This document shows, piece by piece, positions 53,800 to 63,504 of a stretch of DNA of 64,000 bases. The notes under the pieces were generated by a model. The model saw only the letters and a list, made by a program, of their open reading frames with translations, was not told the DNA's origin and searched no databases. Numbering within the stretch: position 1 is the first letter of the stretch; each line of letters begins with the position of its first letter. The stretch is from Streptosporangium becharense. GTDB taxonomy: Bacteria; Actinomycetota; Actinomycetes; Streptosporangiales; Streptosporangiaceae. Both the position numbers and the translations under genes were made by a program. The stretch lies in assembly GCF_014204985.1 (NCBI RefSeq), contig NZ_JACHMP010000001.1, positions 4,402,001 to 4,466,000 on the forward strand, read 5' to 3'.

Positions 53800-54269
53800 C
53801 CGCCGAACCAGCCGGGGACGTCGAGGCGGAAGAGGTCGACCGGGGTCACCGCGCGCAGGTCGGCTTCCAGGGCTCGCAGGCGCTCCTCACCGAGGGTCTC
53901 CGCCCAGCCCGCCCGCAGCTCGTCGAAGATGCGCGCCGACCGTGCCAGGCTGTCGGCGCCCCGCTCGGTGAGGCGCACGATCTTGCGGCGCGCGTCGCGG
54001 GGGTCGGAGCCGCGCTCGACGTAGCCGAGCTGTTCCAGGGTGTCGACGGTCTTGCCCGCCGCCTGCTTGGAGACCCCCAGGCGCCTGCCCAGCTCCACCG
54101 CGGTCGTGCCCTCGGGGCCGATCGCCTGGAGCACGAAGCCGTGCATCGGCCGCAGGTCCGGATGGCCCTGGCGGGCGAGCTCCGCGTGCAACCCGTCGAC
54201 GATCACCCGGAAGCCGAGGAAGAGCCGGAGCGGCAACTCGAAGCCCGGGGGAGCGGTGGTCATGGGCAC
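53793..54269 (-). CDS. MarR-family transcriptional regulator
   Basis: 158 residues. HTH AVELGRRLGVSKQAAGKTVDTLEQLGYVERGSDPRDARRKIVRLTERG is intact with the D-x-R wing. The 3' end overlaps the phosphatase gene stop by 7 bp (convergent). ATG 54269 with AAGGG upstream. Palindrome CGACAAC-TGC-GTTGTCG (54288-54304) lies 19 bp upstream and is the expected autoregulatory operator. Ligand unknown. Confidence 0.9.
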   Translation of the reverse strand: MPMTTAPPGFELPLRLFLGFRVIVDGLHAELARQGHPDLRPMHGFVLQAIGPEGTTAVELGRRLGVSKQAAGKTVDTLEQLGYVERGSDPRDARRKIVRLTERGADSLARSARIFDELRAGWAETLGEERLRALEADLRAVTPVDLFRLDVPGWFGGY

Positions 54270-54287
54270 CCTTCCGGTCCGCTATCC

Positions 54288-54304
54288 CGACAACTGCGTT
54301 GTCG
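54288..54304. promoter_or_regulatory. MarR-type operator upstream of the MarR gene
   Basis: CGACAAC-TGC-GTTGTCG is a perfect 7+7 inverted repeat and fits the ACAAC/GTTGT pattern frequent for MarR proteins. Confidence 0.55.
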
Positions 54305-54338
54305 AGCTTAGGAGTTCTTACGGCGTCTGTCATCCGCG

Positions 54339-54480
54339 CACCGGACCCGGCGACGGGCACCGGACCGGCGACGGGCACCGGACCGGCACGCGGGGGTGCC
54401 TGATCCGGTGGCGGGGGCACCGGACCTGGCGACGGGACATCGGATGCCGAACCCGGCGGCGGGATGTCGAACCCGGCGGC
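54339..54480. repeat. Degenerate 18-19-bp repeats between MarR and sugar-permease genes
   Basis: CACCGGACCCGGCGACGGG (54339-54357), CACCGGACCGGCGACGGG (54358-54375) and a partial copy follow each other; looser CACCGGACC... and ATGYCGAACCCGGCGGCGGG words continue to 54480. Confidence 0.6.
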
Positions 54481-54498
54481 GGGGGCGGCCCCGGAGGG

Positions 54499-55854
54499 TC
54501 AGGCTCGTCCGGATGCCTTCTGGCTGCGCCGGGAGACCGAGTCGATGACCACCGCGGCCAGCAGCACCGCGCCCGTGACCATGAACTGCACCGAGTTGCT
54601 CACGCCCTCCAGCGCCATCCCGGAGGCGATGGACTGGATGACCAGCATGCCCAGCAGCGCCGAGAAGGCGGTGCCACGGCCGCCGAACAGACTCGTGCCG
54701 CCGATGACGGCCGCGGCGATCGCCATCAGCAGCACGTTGCTCTGCCCGGTCGCCTGGCTGGCCGACGCGATGCGGGAGGCGGCGAAGACCCCGCCCACGG
54801 CCGCCATCGCGCCGGAGATCATGAACACCGTGATCCGGATCAGGGCGACGTTGACGCCCGCCCGGCGGGCCGCCTCGATGTTGCCGCCGACGGCGAAGAT
54901 GCTGCGTCCGTAACGGGTGCGGCGCTGCACGAAGTCGGCGGCGACGACCACCACGAGGAAGATCAGCAGCGCCAGCGGAAGTCCCTTGTACTTGTTGAGG
55001 ATGAACGCCGCCCCGAAGGCGACGATCGCCAGCACCGCCGTGCGGAACAGCAGGTCCCCCATCGTCCGGGTCGGGATGCCCGCCGCCCGGCGGCGGCTGT
55101 TGCCCACGTACGAGACGATGAAGAAACCCGCCGTCGCGAGGGCGGCGAGCCCGTAGGCGGCGATGACCTGGCTGAAGTAGGTGCTGGTGAGCCGGGAGAC
55201 CAGGCCGGCGTCCGGCAGGTTGATCGTGCCGTTCGGGCCCAGGACCAGCAGTTGCAGGCCGGTCCAGGCCAGCAGGCCGGCCAGGGTGACCACGAACGAC
55301 GGCACGCCGATCAGCGCGAAGAACGAGCCGTGGAGCAGGCCCAGCACGGCACCGGCGACCACGGCCGCCGCGATGGCCATGATCGGGTTCCAGCCGTTGT
55401 TGACGTACAGCACGGCCAGCAGCGCGGCGCAGGCCCCGCTGACCGCTCCCGCGGCCAGGTCGATCTCACCGAGCAGCAGCACGAAGACGATGCCGACCGA
55501 GATCAGGCCGGTCGCCACGATGTCGATGCTCAGGTTGGACAGGTTCTGCGGCGACAGGAACTGGCTGTTCAGGCTCTGGAAGATGATCCAGATGATGACC
55601 AGGCCGACGACCACGGGCAGTGAGCCGAGCTCGCCGCCCCTGACCCGGCGCTTGAACTCACCGAGGTAACCGGCGAACCCCTGTTCCCGGACGAGGAGCC
55701 GGGGGTCGACCTGCGCCTGCGCGGCCGGTCCCGCCGGGGCCGACGGCTCCAGCGGACTCACCGTCCCCGTCGATCCGGCGGGGCCTCCCGAGCCCCGGGG
55801 GGCCCGGTGTGCCCCCTGGGAGCGGCGCGGTGGAATGCGGTGGTTCTCACTCAT
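54499..55854 (-). CDS. Xylose-type sugar ABC transporter permease (XylH-like)
   Basis: 451 residues: Pro/Arg-rich N-terminus (about 75) and 10-11 transmembrane helices of the ribose/xylose permease family (VVGLVIIWIIFQSLNSQFLSPQNLSNLS; GEIDLAAGAVSGACAALLAVL; VIGGTSLFGGRGTAFSALLGMLVI by segments). Conserved GGTSLFGG and EIDLAAGA are present. ATG 55854 with GGAGG; overlaps the ATPase stop by 8 bp. Third gene of the sugar importer operon. Confidence 0.92.
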   Translation of the reverse strand: MSENHRIPPRRSQGAHRAPRGSGGPAGSTGTVSPLEPSAPAGPAAQAQVDPRLLVREQGFAGYLGEFKRRVRGGELGSLPVVVGLVIIWIIFQSLNSQFLSPQNLSNLSIDIVATGLISVGIVFVLLLGEIDLAAGAVSGACAALLAVLYVNNGWNPIMAIAAAVVAGAVLGLLHGSFFALIGVPSFVVTLAGLLAWTGLQLLVLGPNGTINLPDAGLVSRLTSTYFSQVIAAYGLAALATAGFFIVSYVGNSRRRAAGIPTRTMGDLLFRTAVLAIVAFGAAFILNKYKGLPLALLIFLVVVVAADFVQRRTRYGRSIFAVGGNIEAARRAGVNVALIRITVFMISGAMAAVGGVFAASRIASASQATGQSNVLLMAIAAAVIGGTSLFGGRGTAFSALLGMLVIQSIASGMALEGVSNSVQFMVTGAVLLAAVVIDSVSRRSQKASGRA

Positions 55855-56635
55855 CGACGGCCTCCGGTACCTGCTCACCGCGGGCGTGCCGCCGGGTCAC
55901 CGCGTTGTCGGTCGCCCCGGTGATCGCGGCGATGATCTCTTCCTGGGACGTCTTCCTGGCGTCGAAGACCCCGTTGTTGCGGCCCAGGCGCAGTACGGCG
56001 ACGCGGTCGGCGACCGCCTTCACGTCGACCATGTTGTGGGTGATGAGGATCACCGCGTGTCCCTGGGAGCGGAGCCGCTCCACCAGGTCGAGGACCTGCG
56101 CGGTCTGTTCGACGCCCAGCGCGGCGGTCGGCTCGTCGAGGATCACGACCTGCGGTTCGCCGAGCAGCGACCGGGAGATCGCCACGGTCTGGCGCTGGCC
56201 TCCGGAGAGCGACGCCACCGGGATGCGGACGCTGGGAATCTTGATCGACAGCGTGTGGAGCAGGTCGCGGGAGCGTTTCTCCATCCCGACCTCGTCCAGG
56301 ACGCCGAAGTGCCGCATCTCCCGGCCGAGGAACAGGTTGCCCACCACGTCCAGGTTGTCGCAGAGCGCCAGGTCCTGGTAGACGGTCGCGATGCCGAGCG
56401 CCTGCGCGGCGCCGGGGCTCGGGATCGAGACCGGTCTGCCCGCCCAGCGGATCTGGCCGGAGTCGGCCGGGCCCACGCCCGCGATCACTTTGATGAGCGT
56501 CGACTTCCCGGCGCCGTTGTCGCCCACCAGGGCGACCACCTCGCACTCGCGGACCTCCAGGTCGACGTCCGTCAGTGCCTGCACGGCCCCGAAACGCTTG
56601 GAAATGCCCTCCAGTTCGAGTATCGCTCCGGCCAC
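55847..56635 (-). CDS. Sugar ABC transporter ATP-binding protein, single domain
   Basis: 262 residues. Walker A GDNGAGKST, Q-loop VYQDLALCDNLDVVGNLFLG, signature LSGGQRQTVAI, Walker B VVILDEPTAALG, H-loop LITHNM. CUT2-type ATPases often have two fused domains (about 500 residues); this single-domain form is the actinobacterial xylose type. GTG 56635 with GGGAGGCG upstream. Second gene of the operon. Confidence 0.92.
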   Translation of the reverse strand: MAGAILELEGISKRFGAVQALTDVDLEVRECEVVALVGDNGAGKSTLIKVIAGVGPADSGQIRWAGRPVSIPSPGAAQALGIATVYQDLALCDNLDVVGNLFLGREMRHFGVLDEVGMEKRSRDLLHTLSIKIPSVRIPVASLSGGQRQTVAISRSLLGEPQVVILDEPTAALGVEQTAQVLDLVERLRSQGHAVILITHNMVDVKAVADRVAVLRLGRNNGVFDARKTSQEEIIAAITGATDNAVTRRHARGEQVPEAVDE

Positions 56636-56654
56636 GGCAATCGCCTCCCAGACC

Positions 56655-56697
56655 GTGTCGCCGCCTGTGTCCCCGTTCGTGTCCCGCCCGTGTCCCG
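56655..56697. repeat. GTGTCCC-type short repeats between binding-protein and ATPase genes
   Basis: Words CCTGTGTCCCCGTTCGTGTCC and CGTGTCCCG lie in the 62-bp gap; the same CGTGTCCC(C)GCC words occupy 19387-19462 in the homogentisate operon. See findings. Confidence 0.5.
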
Positions 56698-57822
56698 CTA
56701 GGAGATCCCGGCGCTCTGGCAGGCAGAGCGGACCTCCGGCGTGCAGATCTCCTCGACCGTCCAGAAGCCGTCCTTGACCACGGTGTCCTTGATGTTGTCC
56801 TTGGTGACGACGATCGGCTGGATGATCTGCGCGGGGATCGAGGACGACGACCCGTTGTCCACCGTGCCGGTGCCGCTGATCTGCTTGCCCAGGCCGATGT
56901 CGACGGCCATCCTGGCGGCGTTCTCCGCCTCCGGCTTGATCGGCTTGTAGATGGTCATCGTCTGGGTGCCGAGCAGGATGCGCTGGATGGCCGCCAGTTC
57001 GGCGTCCTGGCCGGTCAGCGGCGTGCCCTTCTTGACGCCCGCGTTCTGCATGGCGCGGGCGATGCCGCCCGCCATGCCGTCGTTGGCCGCGTAGACCCCG
57101 ATGACCTTGTCCGCGCCGAGCGCGGTGAACGCGCCGGTCGCCTCGGTGTTGGCCTGGTCCGGGCTCCAGTCGGGGGTGTCGTACTCCTTGCCGATGGTCA
57201 CCTGACCGTCGAGGACCGAGTGGGCGCCCTTCTTGAAGTCGCCCGCGTTCGGGTCGGTCGGCGAACCGTTGATCATCACGATCGGCCCGCGCTTGGGGTC
57301 GCCTCCCGCCCTGATCGCGTTCAGCAGCGCCTCGCCCTGCATTTTGCCGACCTGGATGTTGTCGAAGGAGGTGTAGGCGTCGATCGGGCCACCGGCCAGA
57401 CGGTCGTAGGCGATGACCTTCACCCCCTGCTGCTTGGCCTTGGAGACCGACGAGGCGATCGCCTTGGCGTCCACCGCGTCCAGGATGATCACCTTGACGT
57501 TGTTGGTGAGCATCGAGTCGACCTGCTGTTGCTGCTGGTTGGGATCCTGGTTGGCGTTGTTGTAGACGACCTCGCAGTTGGGGCAGAACTTGGAGACGTT
57601 CTGCTCGATGTAGGGGCGGTCGAACTTCTCGTAACGGGCCGTCTTCGCCTCGGGCAGCAGTAGGCCGATCTTGAATCCCTCGGCGACGTTCCCGGTCGCG
57701 CCGCCCGTGGCGGCGGGTGACGCGGGCCCGCCCGCCTGTTCGGCGGTTCCGCACGCCGCCGCCCCGAGCGCCATCCCGACCGCGGCGGCACCCGCCATCC
57801 AGCGAACCACCGGTGTATGCAC
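56698..57822 (-). CDS. Xylose-type sugar-binding lipoprotein (XylF-like)
   Basis: 374 residues from GTG 57822 (GGGGGGG upstream); longer frame to 58017 is not needed. Signal peptide with a lipid-attachment Cys (C24 in MALGAAACG). Periplasmic-binding fold: FKIGLLLPEAKTARYEKFDRPYIEQ, IILDAVDAKAIASSVSKAKQQGVKVIAYDRL, GVYAANDGMAGGIARAM, PLTGQDAELAAIQRILLGTQTMTIYKP by segments match D-xylose-binding proteins. First gene of the operon. No ROK regulator or xylose catabolic gene is adjacent. Confidence 0.92.
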   Translation of the reverse strand: MHTPVVRWMAGAAAVGMALGAAACGTAEQAGGPASPAATGGATGNVAEGFKIGLLLPEAKTARYEKFDRPYIEQNVSKFCPNCEVVYNNANQDPNQQQQQVDSMLTNNVKVIILDAVDAKAIASSVSKAKQQGVKVIAYDRLAGGPIDAYTSFDNIQVGKMQGEALLNAIRAGGDPKRGPIVMINGSPTDPNAGDFKKGAHSVLDGQVTIGKEYDTPDWSPDQANTEATGAFTALGADKVIGVYAANDGMAGGIARAMQNAGVKKGTPLTGQDAELAAIQRILLGTQTMTIYKPIKPEAENAARMAVDIGLGKQISGTGTVDNGSSSSIPAQIIQPIVVTKDNIKDTVVKDGFWTVEEICTPEVRSACQSAGIS

Positions 57823-58161
57823 TGTGCCCCCCCGAGATCCCCCGGGGCCGGTACGTGACCTCAGCAATCGGTCGTCCGCCCCCGTTAGCGGCAGCCGTAC
57901 CCAACGCTGGACAACGCGATGCCCGATGATGATGATCTTGATGAGGACTTGGTGTGGCGACCGGTCCGCTGGGACGGGCTTGAACCTCCTGTGGGGACGA
58001 CTCGGCCATCCCGTCACCGGCTACGGCGTTCCCGACGCTGCCTGTCGGCCCTCCGCCGACGTCCCCCGCCGTCCCTTCGCCGGTATTCGCGGCCGGCTCG
58101 CTGCCGGTCGTGGCGTTGTCCGCCGTCTCGCTGCCGGTCGTTGCCGTTCCCGGCCGTCCCG
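57823..58161. other. 339-bp gap with sugar-operon promoter region
   Basis: No gene. Near 57918-57945 a GATGATGATGATCTTGATGAGG stretch (opposite strand for the operon) and, at 58096-58145, the words CTCGCTGCCGGTCGT repeated 30 bp apart. No recognised promoter. Confidence 0.35.
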
Positions 58162-58809
58162 CTATCGGCCGCGGCGGACGCCGAGGCCGGCGTCACGGGC
58201 ACGGGCGACGGCGGCGGCGCGGTCGCCGACGCCGAGCTTGGCGAAGATGTTCGACACGTGGTTGCGCACCGTCTTCTCGCTCAGGAAAAGCCGCTCGGCG
58301 ACGGCGTGGTTGGTCAGCCCGGCCGCGATCAGGGAGAGGACCTCCGTCTCCCGGTCGGTGAGCTCGGGAAGCGGCCGGGGTTCGACGGCGGTGTTCGACA
58401 GCGCGGCCAGGACCCGCCCGCCCGCGGCACCGCCGAAGACGACCTGCCCCGCGGCGACCGCGGCCAGAGACCGGGAGATCTCCTCGGAGGTGGCCTCCTT
58501 GAGCAGGTAGCCGCGCGCTCCGGCCCGGATCACCTCGAAGATCGTCGCGTCGTCGGACAGCATCGTCAGCGCCAGCACGGCCACACCGGGCCGGCGTTCC
58601 CCGATGACCCTGGTCGCCTCGATGCCGGAGAGACCCGGCAGGTGCAGGTCCATCAGGACCACGTCGGGGGCCGCCGACTCCACCAGTTCGATCGCCTCCT
58701 CCCCGGTCGTCGCGTGCCCCACGACCTCGACCCCGTCCAGGTCCTGGAGCAGGCCGATGAGACCTTCGGCGAACATCGGGTGGTCCTCCACCACCACGAC
58801 CCGGGTCAC
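58162..58809 (-). CDS. NarL/FixJ-family response regulator
   Basis: 215 residues: receiver ([21 protein letters not shown]; phospho-acceptor Asp in [18 protein letters not shown]; conserved T and K in LTMLSDDA and LLKEA) and LuxR-type HTH ([48 protein letters not shown] by segments). The ATG overlaps the kinase stop (ATGA), making a clear two-component operon. Target genes unknown. Confidence 0.93.
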   Translation of the reverse strand: MTRVVVVEDHPMFAEGLIGLLQDLDGVEVVGHATTGEEAIELVESAAPDVVLMDLHLPGLSGIEATRVIGERRPGVAVLALTMLSDDATIFEVIRAGARGYLLKEATSEEISRSLAAVAAGQVVFGGAAGGRVLAALSNTAVEPRPLPELTDRETEVLSLIAAGLTNHAVAERLFLSEKTVRNHVSNIFAKLGVGDRAAAVARARDAGLGVRRGR

Positions 58810-60833
58810 CGGGCCGCCTCGCGCAACGGCAGCCGCACGAGCACGCTCGTTCCGCCACCCTCCCCGCTGACCAGGTCGAACGTTCCACCCAGCTCGACGG
58901 CCCTGCGGTGCATGGAACGCAGCCCCACACCCCGGGCGTGCCCGCCGTGCCCGGAGGTCCCGCCGGGCACGCCCACCCCGTCGTCGTCCACCCGCAGCTC
59001 CAGATCGCCGTCTGCGCGCAGCCGGATCGCGCAGTACGACGCCTCCGAGTGCCGCGCCGCGTTGGCCAGGGCCTCCGACGCGATCCGGTACGCGGCCAGC
59101 TCCACCACGGCGGGCATCCGCGGTAGGTCGGCCGCCGCGTCCACCTCCACGACGAGGTCACCGGCGAACCCGCGTCCCAGCTCCGCCAGCGCACCGGCCA
59201 GCCCCAGGTCGTCCAGCGGCGGCGGACGCAGGTCGTACACGATGGCCCGCACGTCGACGACCGTCTTCCTGATCCGGGCCGCCAGCTCTCCCAGCAGATC
59301 CTCCGCCTGCGGGGAGTGCCCGGTGACCATGCGGCGGGCACGGTCGGCCTGGAAGGCCAGCGCCGCCAGCGTCGGGCCCACACCGTCGTGCAGCTCGTGC
59401 AGCAACCGGTTCCGCTCCTCCTCGCGGGCGGCGAGCAGACGCTGGTGCGACTGCTCCAGGTCGGCGGCGAGGCGGTGCGCGTGCACGGTCACCGCGATGT
59501 GGGGGGCCAGCTCGGCGAGGACCGCCCGGTCGCGGCGGCGCAGCGGCTCGCTCACGACCAGGGCGCCGACCAACCTGCCCCGGTGGTGGAGCGGGACGCG
59601 CTCGGCGGGACCCCCGGGCCGGCCCCACTCCGCGACCACGCCGCCGCCCTCCTCGACCGCCACGTGCCGCACCCGGAGCGCGCGGCCCACCGACTCGGCG
59701 ACGTGCCCGAGCGATTCCCCGGGCACGTCCGCCCCGGAGAGGCGGTCGCCCAGGCGGCGGAGCGCGGCCACCGGGTCGTCACGGTCGCCGAACACCAGCT
59801 GGTTGACCCGCGCCTGGATGCGCGCGTACGCCGGCTGCACGAGCACCGCCGCCAGCGCCACCCCGGCCGGCGGCGCACCGCCCGGCGCGTCGAACAGCCG
59901 CCCGAGCGCCAGCACGCCGCCCGCGTAGGCGGCGAACAGGGTCGCCGTCAGCGCGGTCAGGGTGAGGGTGCGGGCCAGCAGGGCGTCGATGTCCCAGAGG
60001 CGGTGGAAGACCACGGCCACGGTGACCGCCGCCGGCAGCGGCACCGGAGCCAGCGTGATCAGGATCCGGCCCCCGGGGAGGTCCGCGATCGCCACACCCA
60101 GCATGACCACGGTGACCAGCCCGGCCGCCAGCACCCACTGCGACTGCCTGCGCACCACGCCGGAGGCCCCGCGTTGGCGGTGGACCAGGGAGGCGACCGC
60201 GGCGACGGCGGCCCCGAACCCGCAGACCAGTCCCGCCGCCATCGCGGGTGCCGCCAGCCACGACAGCACCGGCACCACGCCGACGTACCCGGGCGGGAAC
60301 AACCCCGCCACGTCCACCTGCGCCACCGGCAGCGACGCCCACCCCACGGTGGCGGAACCGATCGCCGCCGCCGCCAGCGCCGCCGCCGGCCGCCACCGTC
60401 GCGAGGGCAGGGTGCCGTCGGGGAACAACAGCAGCAACAGCGTCGGCACCGTCATGTAGGCGGGTGCCCACATCCAGTTCGACAGCCACATCAGCTCGTC
60501 GGCCAGCGGAAGGCCGAGGGCGGGGTCGTTGACGCCGAGCAACCCGTACGCGCCGAACGCCAGCGAGACACCCTGGACGGTGCCGATGCCCAACATCATC
60601 CAGCCGACCCGTGTCCCGGGCCGTTCCGTCACGACCAGCGTGCCCGGCAGACCGAAGGCGAGGGTTCCCACGGCGCGGAACGCGTCGAAACGCTCCACGA
60701 AGCCGGCGACCCCCAGTTCCTGGAGACGCGGTTCGACGGCGAGCGAACCGGCGACGAGCACGAGCAGCGCGGTCGCCACCACGGGCCCCGACCATGCCGG
60801 CCAGGCGGTTCCATCCGGTCTATCCGGGTGCAT
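58806..60833 (-). CDS. NarL-type sensor histidine kinase with multi-pass sensor
   Basis: 675 residues from ATG 60833; ATG 60869 is an alternative and GGAGG lies inconveniently between them. The N-terminal half has about eight to nine transmembrane helices ([20 protein letters not shown] ... [19 protein letters not shown]), then a GAF-like region (about 395-460), the HisKA_3 box [26 protein letters not shown] with the phospho-His, and a HATPase domain ([51 protein letters not shown]). Downstream regulator gene is fused by ATGA overlap. Confidence 0.92.
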   Translation of the reverse strand: MHPDRPDGTAWPAWSGPVVATALLVLVAGSLAVEPRLQELGVAGFVERFDAFRAVGTLAFGLPGTLVVTERPGTRVGWMMLGIGTVQGVSLAFGAYGLLGVNDPALGLPLADELMWLSNWMWAPAYMTVPTLLLLLFPDGTLPSRRWRPAAALAAAAIGSATVGWASLPVAQVDVAGLFPPGYVGVVPVLSWLAAPAMAAGLVCGFGAAVAAVASLVHRQRGASGVVRRQSQWVLAAGLVTVVMLGVAIADLPGGRILITLAPVPLPAAVTVAVVFHRLWDIDALLARTLTLTALTATLFAAYAGGVLALGRLFDAPGGAPPAGVALAAVLVQPAYARIQARVNQLVFGDRDDPVAALRRLGDRLSGADVPGESLGHVAESVGRALRVRHVAVEEGGGVVAEWGRPGGPAERVPLHHRGRLVGALVVSEPLRRRDRAVLAELAPHIAVTVHAHRLAADLEQSHQRLLAAREEERNRLLHELHDGVGPTLAALAFQADRARRMVTGHSPQAEDLLGELAARIRKTVVDVRAIVYDLRPPPLDDLGLAGALAELGRGFAGDLVVEVDAAADLPRMPAVVELAAYRIASEALANAARHSEASYCAIRLRADGDLELRVDDDGVGVPGGTSGHGGHARGVGLRSMHRRAVELGGTFDLVSGEGGGTSVLVRLPLREAAR

Positions 60834-60972
60834 GGATCGAATGGTGCCACCTCCCGGTCCCGGCGTCATGGGACGGAAAGTCCCGATCGTGAGGGGACGG
60901 GTGCCTCATGCGGCCCGCCCATCCCCGGCCCGACCCTGGGACGACGGACACCGGCATGAGAGGAGACCGGAC

Positions 60973-61821
60973 ATGACGGAGAGAATCCCGTCCGGGGATG
61001 GTGAAGCCCCGGAGGGGGCGGGCGGGACCCCGGCTCGCACGCACCGGACCTCGGGCGGGCAGCGGACCCGCCGGACTCGGCCCGATGGTGCGCCGGGTGG
61101 CGGGGGGCTGGGCGGTGGTGCGCTGGACGGTGGTGGGTCGGGCGGTGGTGGGTCGGGCGGTGGTGCGCTGGACGGCGGAGGGCTGGACGGCGGTGCGTCG
61201 GGCGGCGGGGCCCCGGCGGGGCAGGCGGTCACCTCCCTCGTCGTCACCGCGGTCATCGGAGCCGTGGGCTGGGCCGCGCTCGCCGCCGAGTCGTTCGCCG
61301 GCCCGCCGCCGCAGAACTACCGGGACGCCCTCATCCTGGTGCCCTGGACGATGTACGCCGTCCTCCTGGTCGGCATCCACCGCCTGCAACGGCACCGGAC
61401 CGGAAGGGTCGCCGTCGTCGGGCTGGTCACCATAATGGTCGGCATGGTGGTCAGCGTCGTCGGCACCCTGGGTGCGGTCCTCGGGAACGCTTCGATGGAG
61501 GCGGTCGCCTTCCCCGGCGGCCCGGGGCTGTTCCTCCTGGGCCTGGTGGTGTTCGGCGCCGTCACGGTCCACGCCGGCGTGCTGCCCGCCTGGACCGGCG
61601 TGCTGATCGCGCTGTCGCAGGTGCTGGCCGCCCTCATCGGAGTGGTCCTGTCGTGGCGGGTGCCACTGCACTCGCACGGCAGCTACACGGGCGGGATCGG
61701 GTTCGGCCTCACGATGGCGGCCCTGGCTTTCGCCCTGCACCGGTACGGGCGGGACCCGGCCCCGTCCGGCCGTAACCAGGACCCGTCCGGCAGCCGTCGG
61801 GCCCCGTCCTCCGGCCGGTGA
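60973..61821 (+). CDS. Membrane protein with Gly-rich repetitive N-terminus
   Basis: 282 residues. The N-terminus (to about 80) is Gly/Asp/Ser-rich with GGGALDGGG and GSGGGGS repeats, then five to six helices (LVVTAVIGAVGWAALAAESF; LILVPWTMYAVLLVGIHRL; GLVTIMVGMVVSVVGTLGAV; GLFLLGLVVFGAVTVHAGVLP; ALSQVLAALIGVVLSWRVPL; GIGFGLTMAALAFALHRYG by segments). AGGAGACC before ATG 60973. No function recognised; divergent from the kinase gene. Confidence 0.65.
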   Translation: MTERIPSGDGEAPEGAGGTPARTHRTSGGQRTRRTRPDGAPGGGGLGGGALDGGGSGGGGSGGGALDGGGLDGGASGGGAPAGQAVTSLVVTAVIGAVGWAALAAESFAGPPPQNYRDALILVPWTMYAVLLVGIHRLQRHRTGRVAVVGLVTIMVGMVVSVVGTLGAVLGNASMEAVAFPGGPGLFLLGLVVFGAVTVHAGVLPAWTGVLIALSQVLAALIGVVLSWRVPLHSHGSYTGGIGFGLTMAALAFALHRYGRDPAPSGRNQDPSGSRRAPSSGR

Positions 61822-61937
61822 CGGTCTCCGTGCGGAGCCTCACCGGTCCCCCCGGACGCTTTAAGTGACTTTGGTGGTGTTTCGAGAGGAATGTCACGGG
61901 CATCGCACCTCTGCCGGTCACGGAACGGGGGGTGGGC

Positions 61938-63422
61938 ATGGCGCGCACGTCACAGGCTTTCACTCAAGGACGGGGCGGTGCCGATACCCGGGGCGGCGTG
62001 ACCGACGGTCACACGGGCATCCGGAGCACCCGTTCCGCGACGAGAGGCGGCGCGGGTGTCCGCGGCGGCACGGCCGGCGGCCATGTCGGACCGTCGTCCA
62101 CCGGCCTTTCGCCCACCGAGCCCGCAATCGTCACACCGCCGTCCGCCGGGTCTGCATCCACCGCGTCCCCGTCCGCCGGGCCCGCAGCCGTCACGCCGCC
62201 GTCCACCGGGTCTGCGCTCGCCGGGGCCGGGAGGCCGCTGCCGCGGGCCAGGGGACCGATCACCGCCTGGCTCTTCGACCGGCTGGCGCGTCCGCCGCAC
62301 CGGTTCGACCCGCCCCCGCTCCCCGGCCCCGCCCGTCCGGTGAACGGTGCCGCCGCGGTGGACGTCCCACCCGCCGCAGATCCCGCCCCCCTCCTCGACG
62401 AGGATCTCCAGCTCGCGCTGTTCGCCTGCTACGAGCTGCACTATCAGGGGTTCGACGGGGTCGACGAGCGGTGGGAGTGGAACCCGTCCCTGCTGGAGAC
62501 GCGCGGCATCCTGGAGGCGCGGTTCGAGGAGGGGCTCGCGCGGGCCGTACCGCGTCCGTCCGCCGGGCCGGAGCTGTCCGCCGTACCGCGGTCCACCGCG
62601 CCGAAGCCGCCCGTCGCGCCGGTCCCGTCCGCCGGGCCGAAGCCGTCCACCGCGCCGAAGTCGTCCGCCGTCCCGGTTCCGTCCGCCGGGCCGGCCGCGT
62701 GGATGCGCCGCGCGCTGACCGAGCTGGTGGCCGCGGACGACGGGCCCGCCCTCTCGGCCTACCTGCAACGGGAGGCGGATCTGGAGCAGTTCCGCGAGTT
62801 CGTCGTGCACCGGTCGATCTACCACCTCAAGGAGGCCGACCCGCACACCTGGGCGATCCCCCGGCTGCGCGGTCAGGCCAAGGCGGCCCTGGTGGAGATC
62901 CAGACGGACGAGTACGGCGGCGGACGCGCCGAGCGGATGCACGCGGAGCTCTTCCGGGTCACCATGCGCCGGCTGGGTCTGGACGACTCCTACGGCGCCT
63001 ACCTCGACCGGGTTCCCGCGGTCACCCTGGCCATCTCGAACACCATGTCGCTGTTCGGGCTCCACCGGCGCCACCGGGGAGCGCTGCTGGGCCACCTCGC
63101 GGCGTTCGAGATGACCTCCTCGCTGCCCAACCGCCGTTACGGCCGGGGCCTGCGACGGCTGGGCGGGGACGAGGCGGCGTGCAGCTTCTACGACGAGCAC
63201 GTGCAGGCCGATGCCGTCCACGAGCAGATCGCCGCCCACGACATGTGCGGCGGGTTCGCGGCGGCGCACCCGGAGCTGGCGGGCGACGTCCTGTACGGGG
63301 CGGCCTGCGCGCTGGCGCTCGACCGGCTCTTCGCCACGCACGTCCTGGCGTGCTGGCGGCGGGGTGCCACGTCGCTGCGGGAGCACGGCGGCGGTGAAGT
63401 GACGTCGGGCCCCGGCCGATGA
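61938..63422 (+). CDS. Iron-containing redox enzyme-like protein (heme-oxygenase-like diiron family)
   Basis: 494 residues from ATG 61938 (GGGGGG upstream); GTG 61932 is an alternative. Long low-complexity N-terminus (about 1-150) and a Pro/Ser/Ala repeat (about 205-255) surround the first helices. The conserved part (about 265-450) carries EIQTDEYGGGRAERMHAELF (E320, H335), FEMTSSLPNRRYGRG (E391) and YDEHVQADAVHEQIAAHDM (E420, H421, H428, E429, H434), the acid/His pattern of the heme-oxygenase-like diiron family. In actinomycetes such genes often neighbour a GT2 glycosyltransferase, as here. Reaction unknown. Confidence 0.82.
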   Translation: MARTSQAFTQGRGGADTRGGVTDGHTGIRSTRSATRGGAGVRGGTAGGHVGPSSTGLSPTEPAIVTPPSAGSASTASPSAGPAAVTPPSTGSALAGAGRPLPRARGPITAWLFDRLARPPHRFDPPPLPGPARPVNGAAAVDVPPAADPAPLLDEDLQLALFACYELHYQGFDGVDERWEWNPSLLETRGILEARFEEGLARAVPRPSAGPELSAVPRSTAPKPPVAPVPSAGPKPSTAPKSSAVPVPSAGPAAWMRRALTELVAADDGPALSAYLQREADLEQFREFVVHRSIYHLKEADPHTWAIPRLRGQAKAALVEIQTDEYGGGRAERMHAELFRVTMRRLGLDDSYGAYLDRVPAVTLAISNTMSLFGLHRRHRGALLGHLAAFEMTSSLPNRRYGRGLRRLGGDEAACSFYDEHVQADAVHEQIAAHDMCGGFAAAHPELAGDVLYGAACALALDRLFATHVLACWRRGATSLREHGGGEVTSGPGR

Positions 63423-63504
63423 CGGCGAACCCCGGCCGGGGCGACGCCGCGGCGGCCCGGCCGGTGAGGAAGCGACGACGGACCCCTCGACGGGCGGTGA
63501 GACC

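Noticed and set aside
60833..60869. ATT as start codon of the histidine kinase gene because of ideal GGAGG spacing
   Set aside because: ATT starts are extremely rare; ATG 60833 or 60869 are simpler, though neither has ideal spacing.
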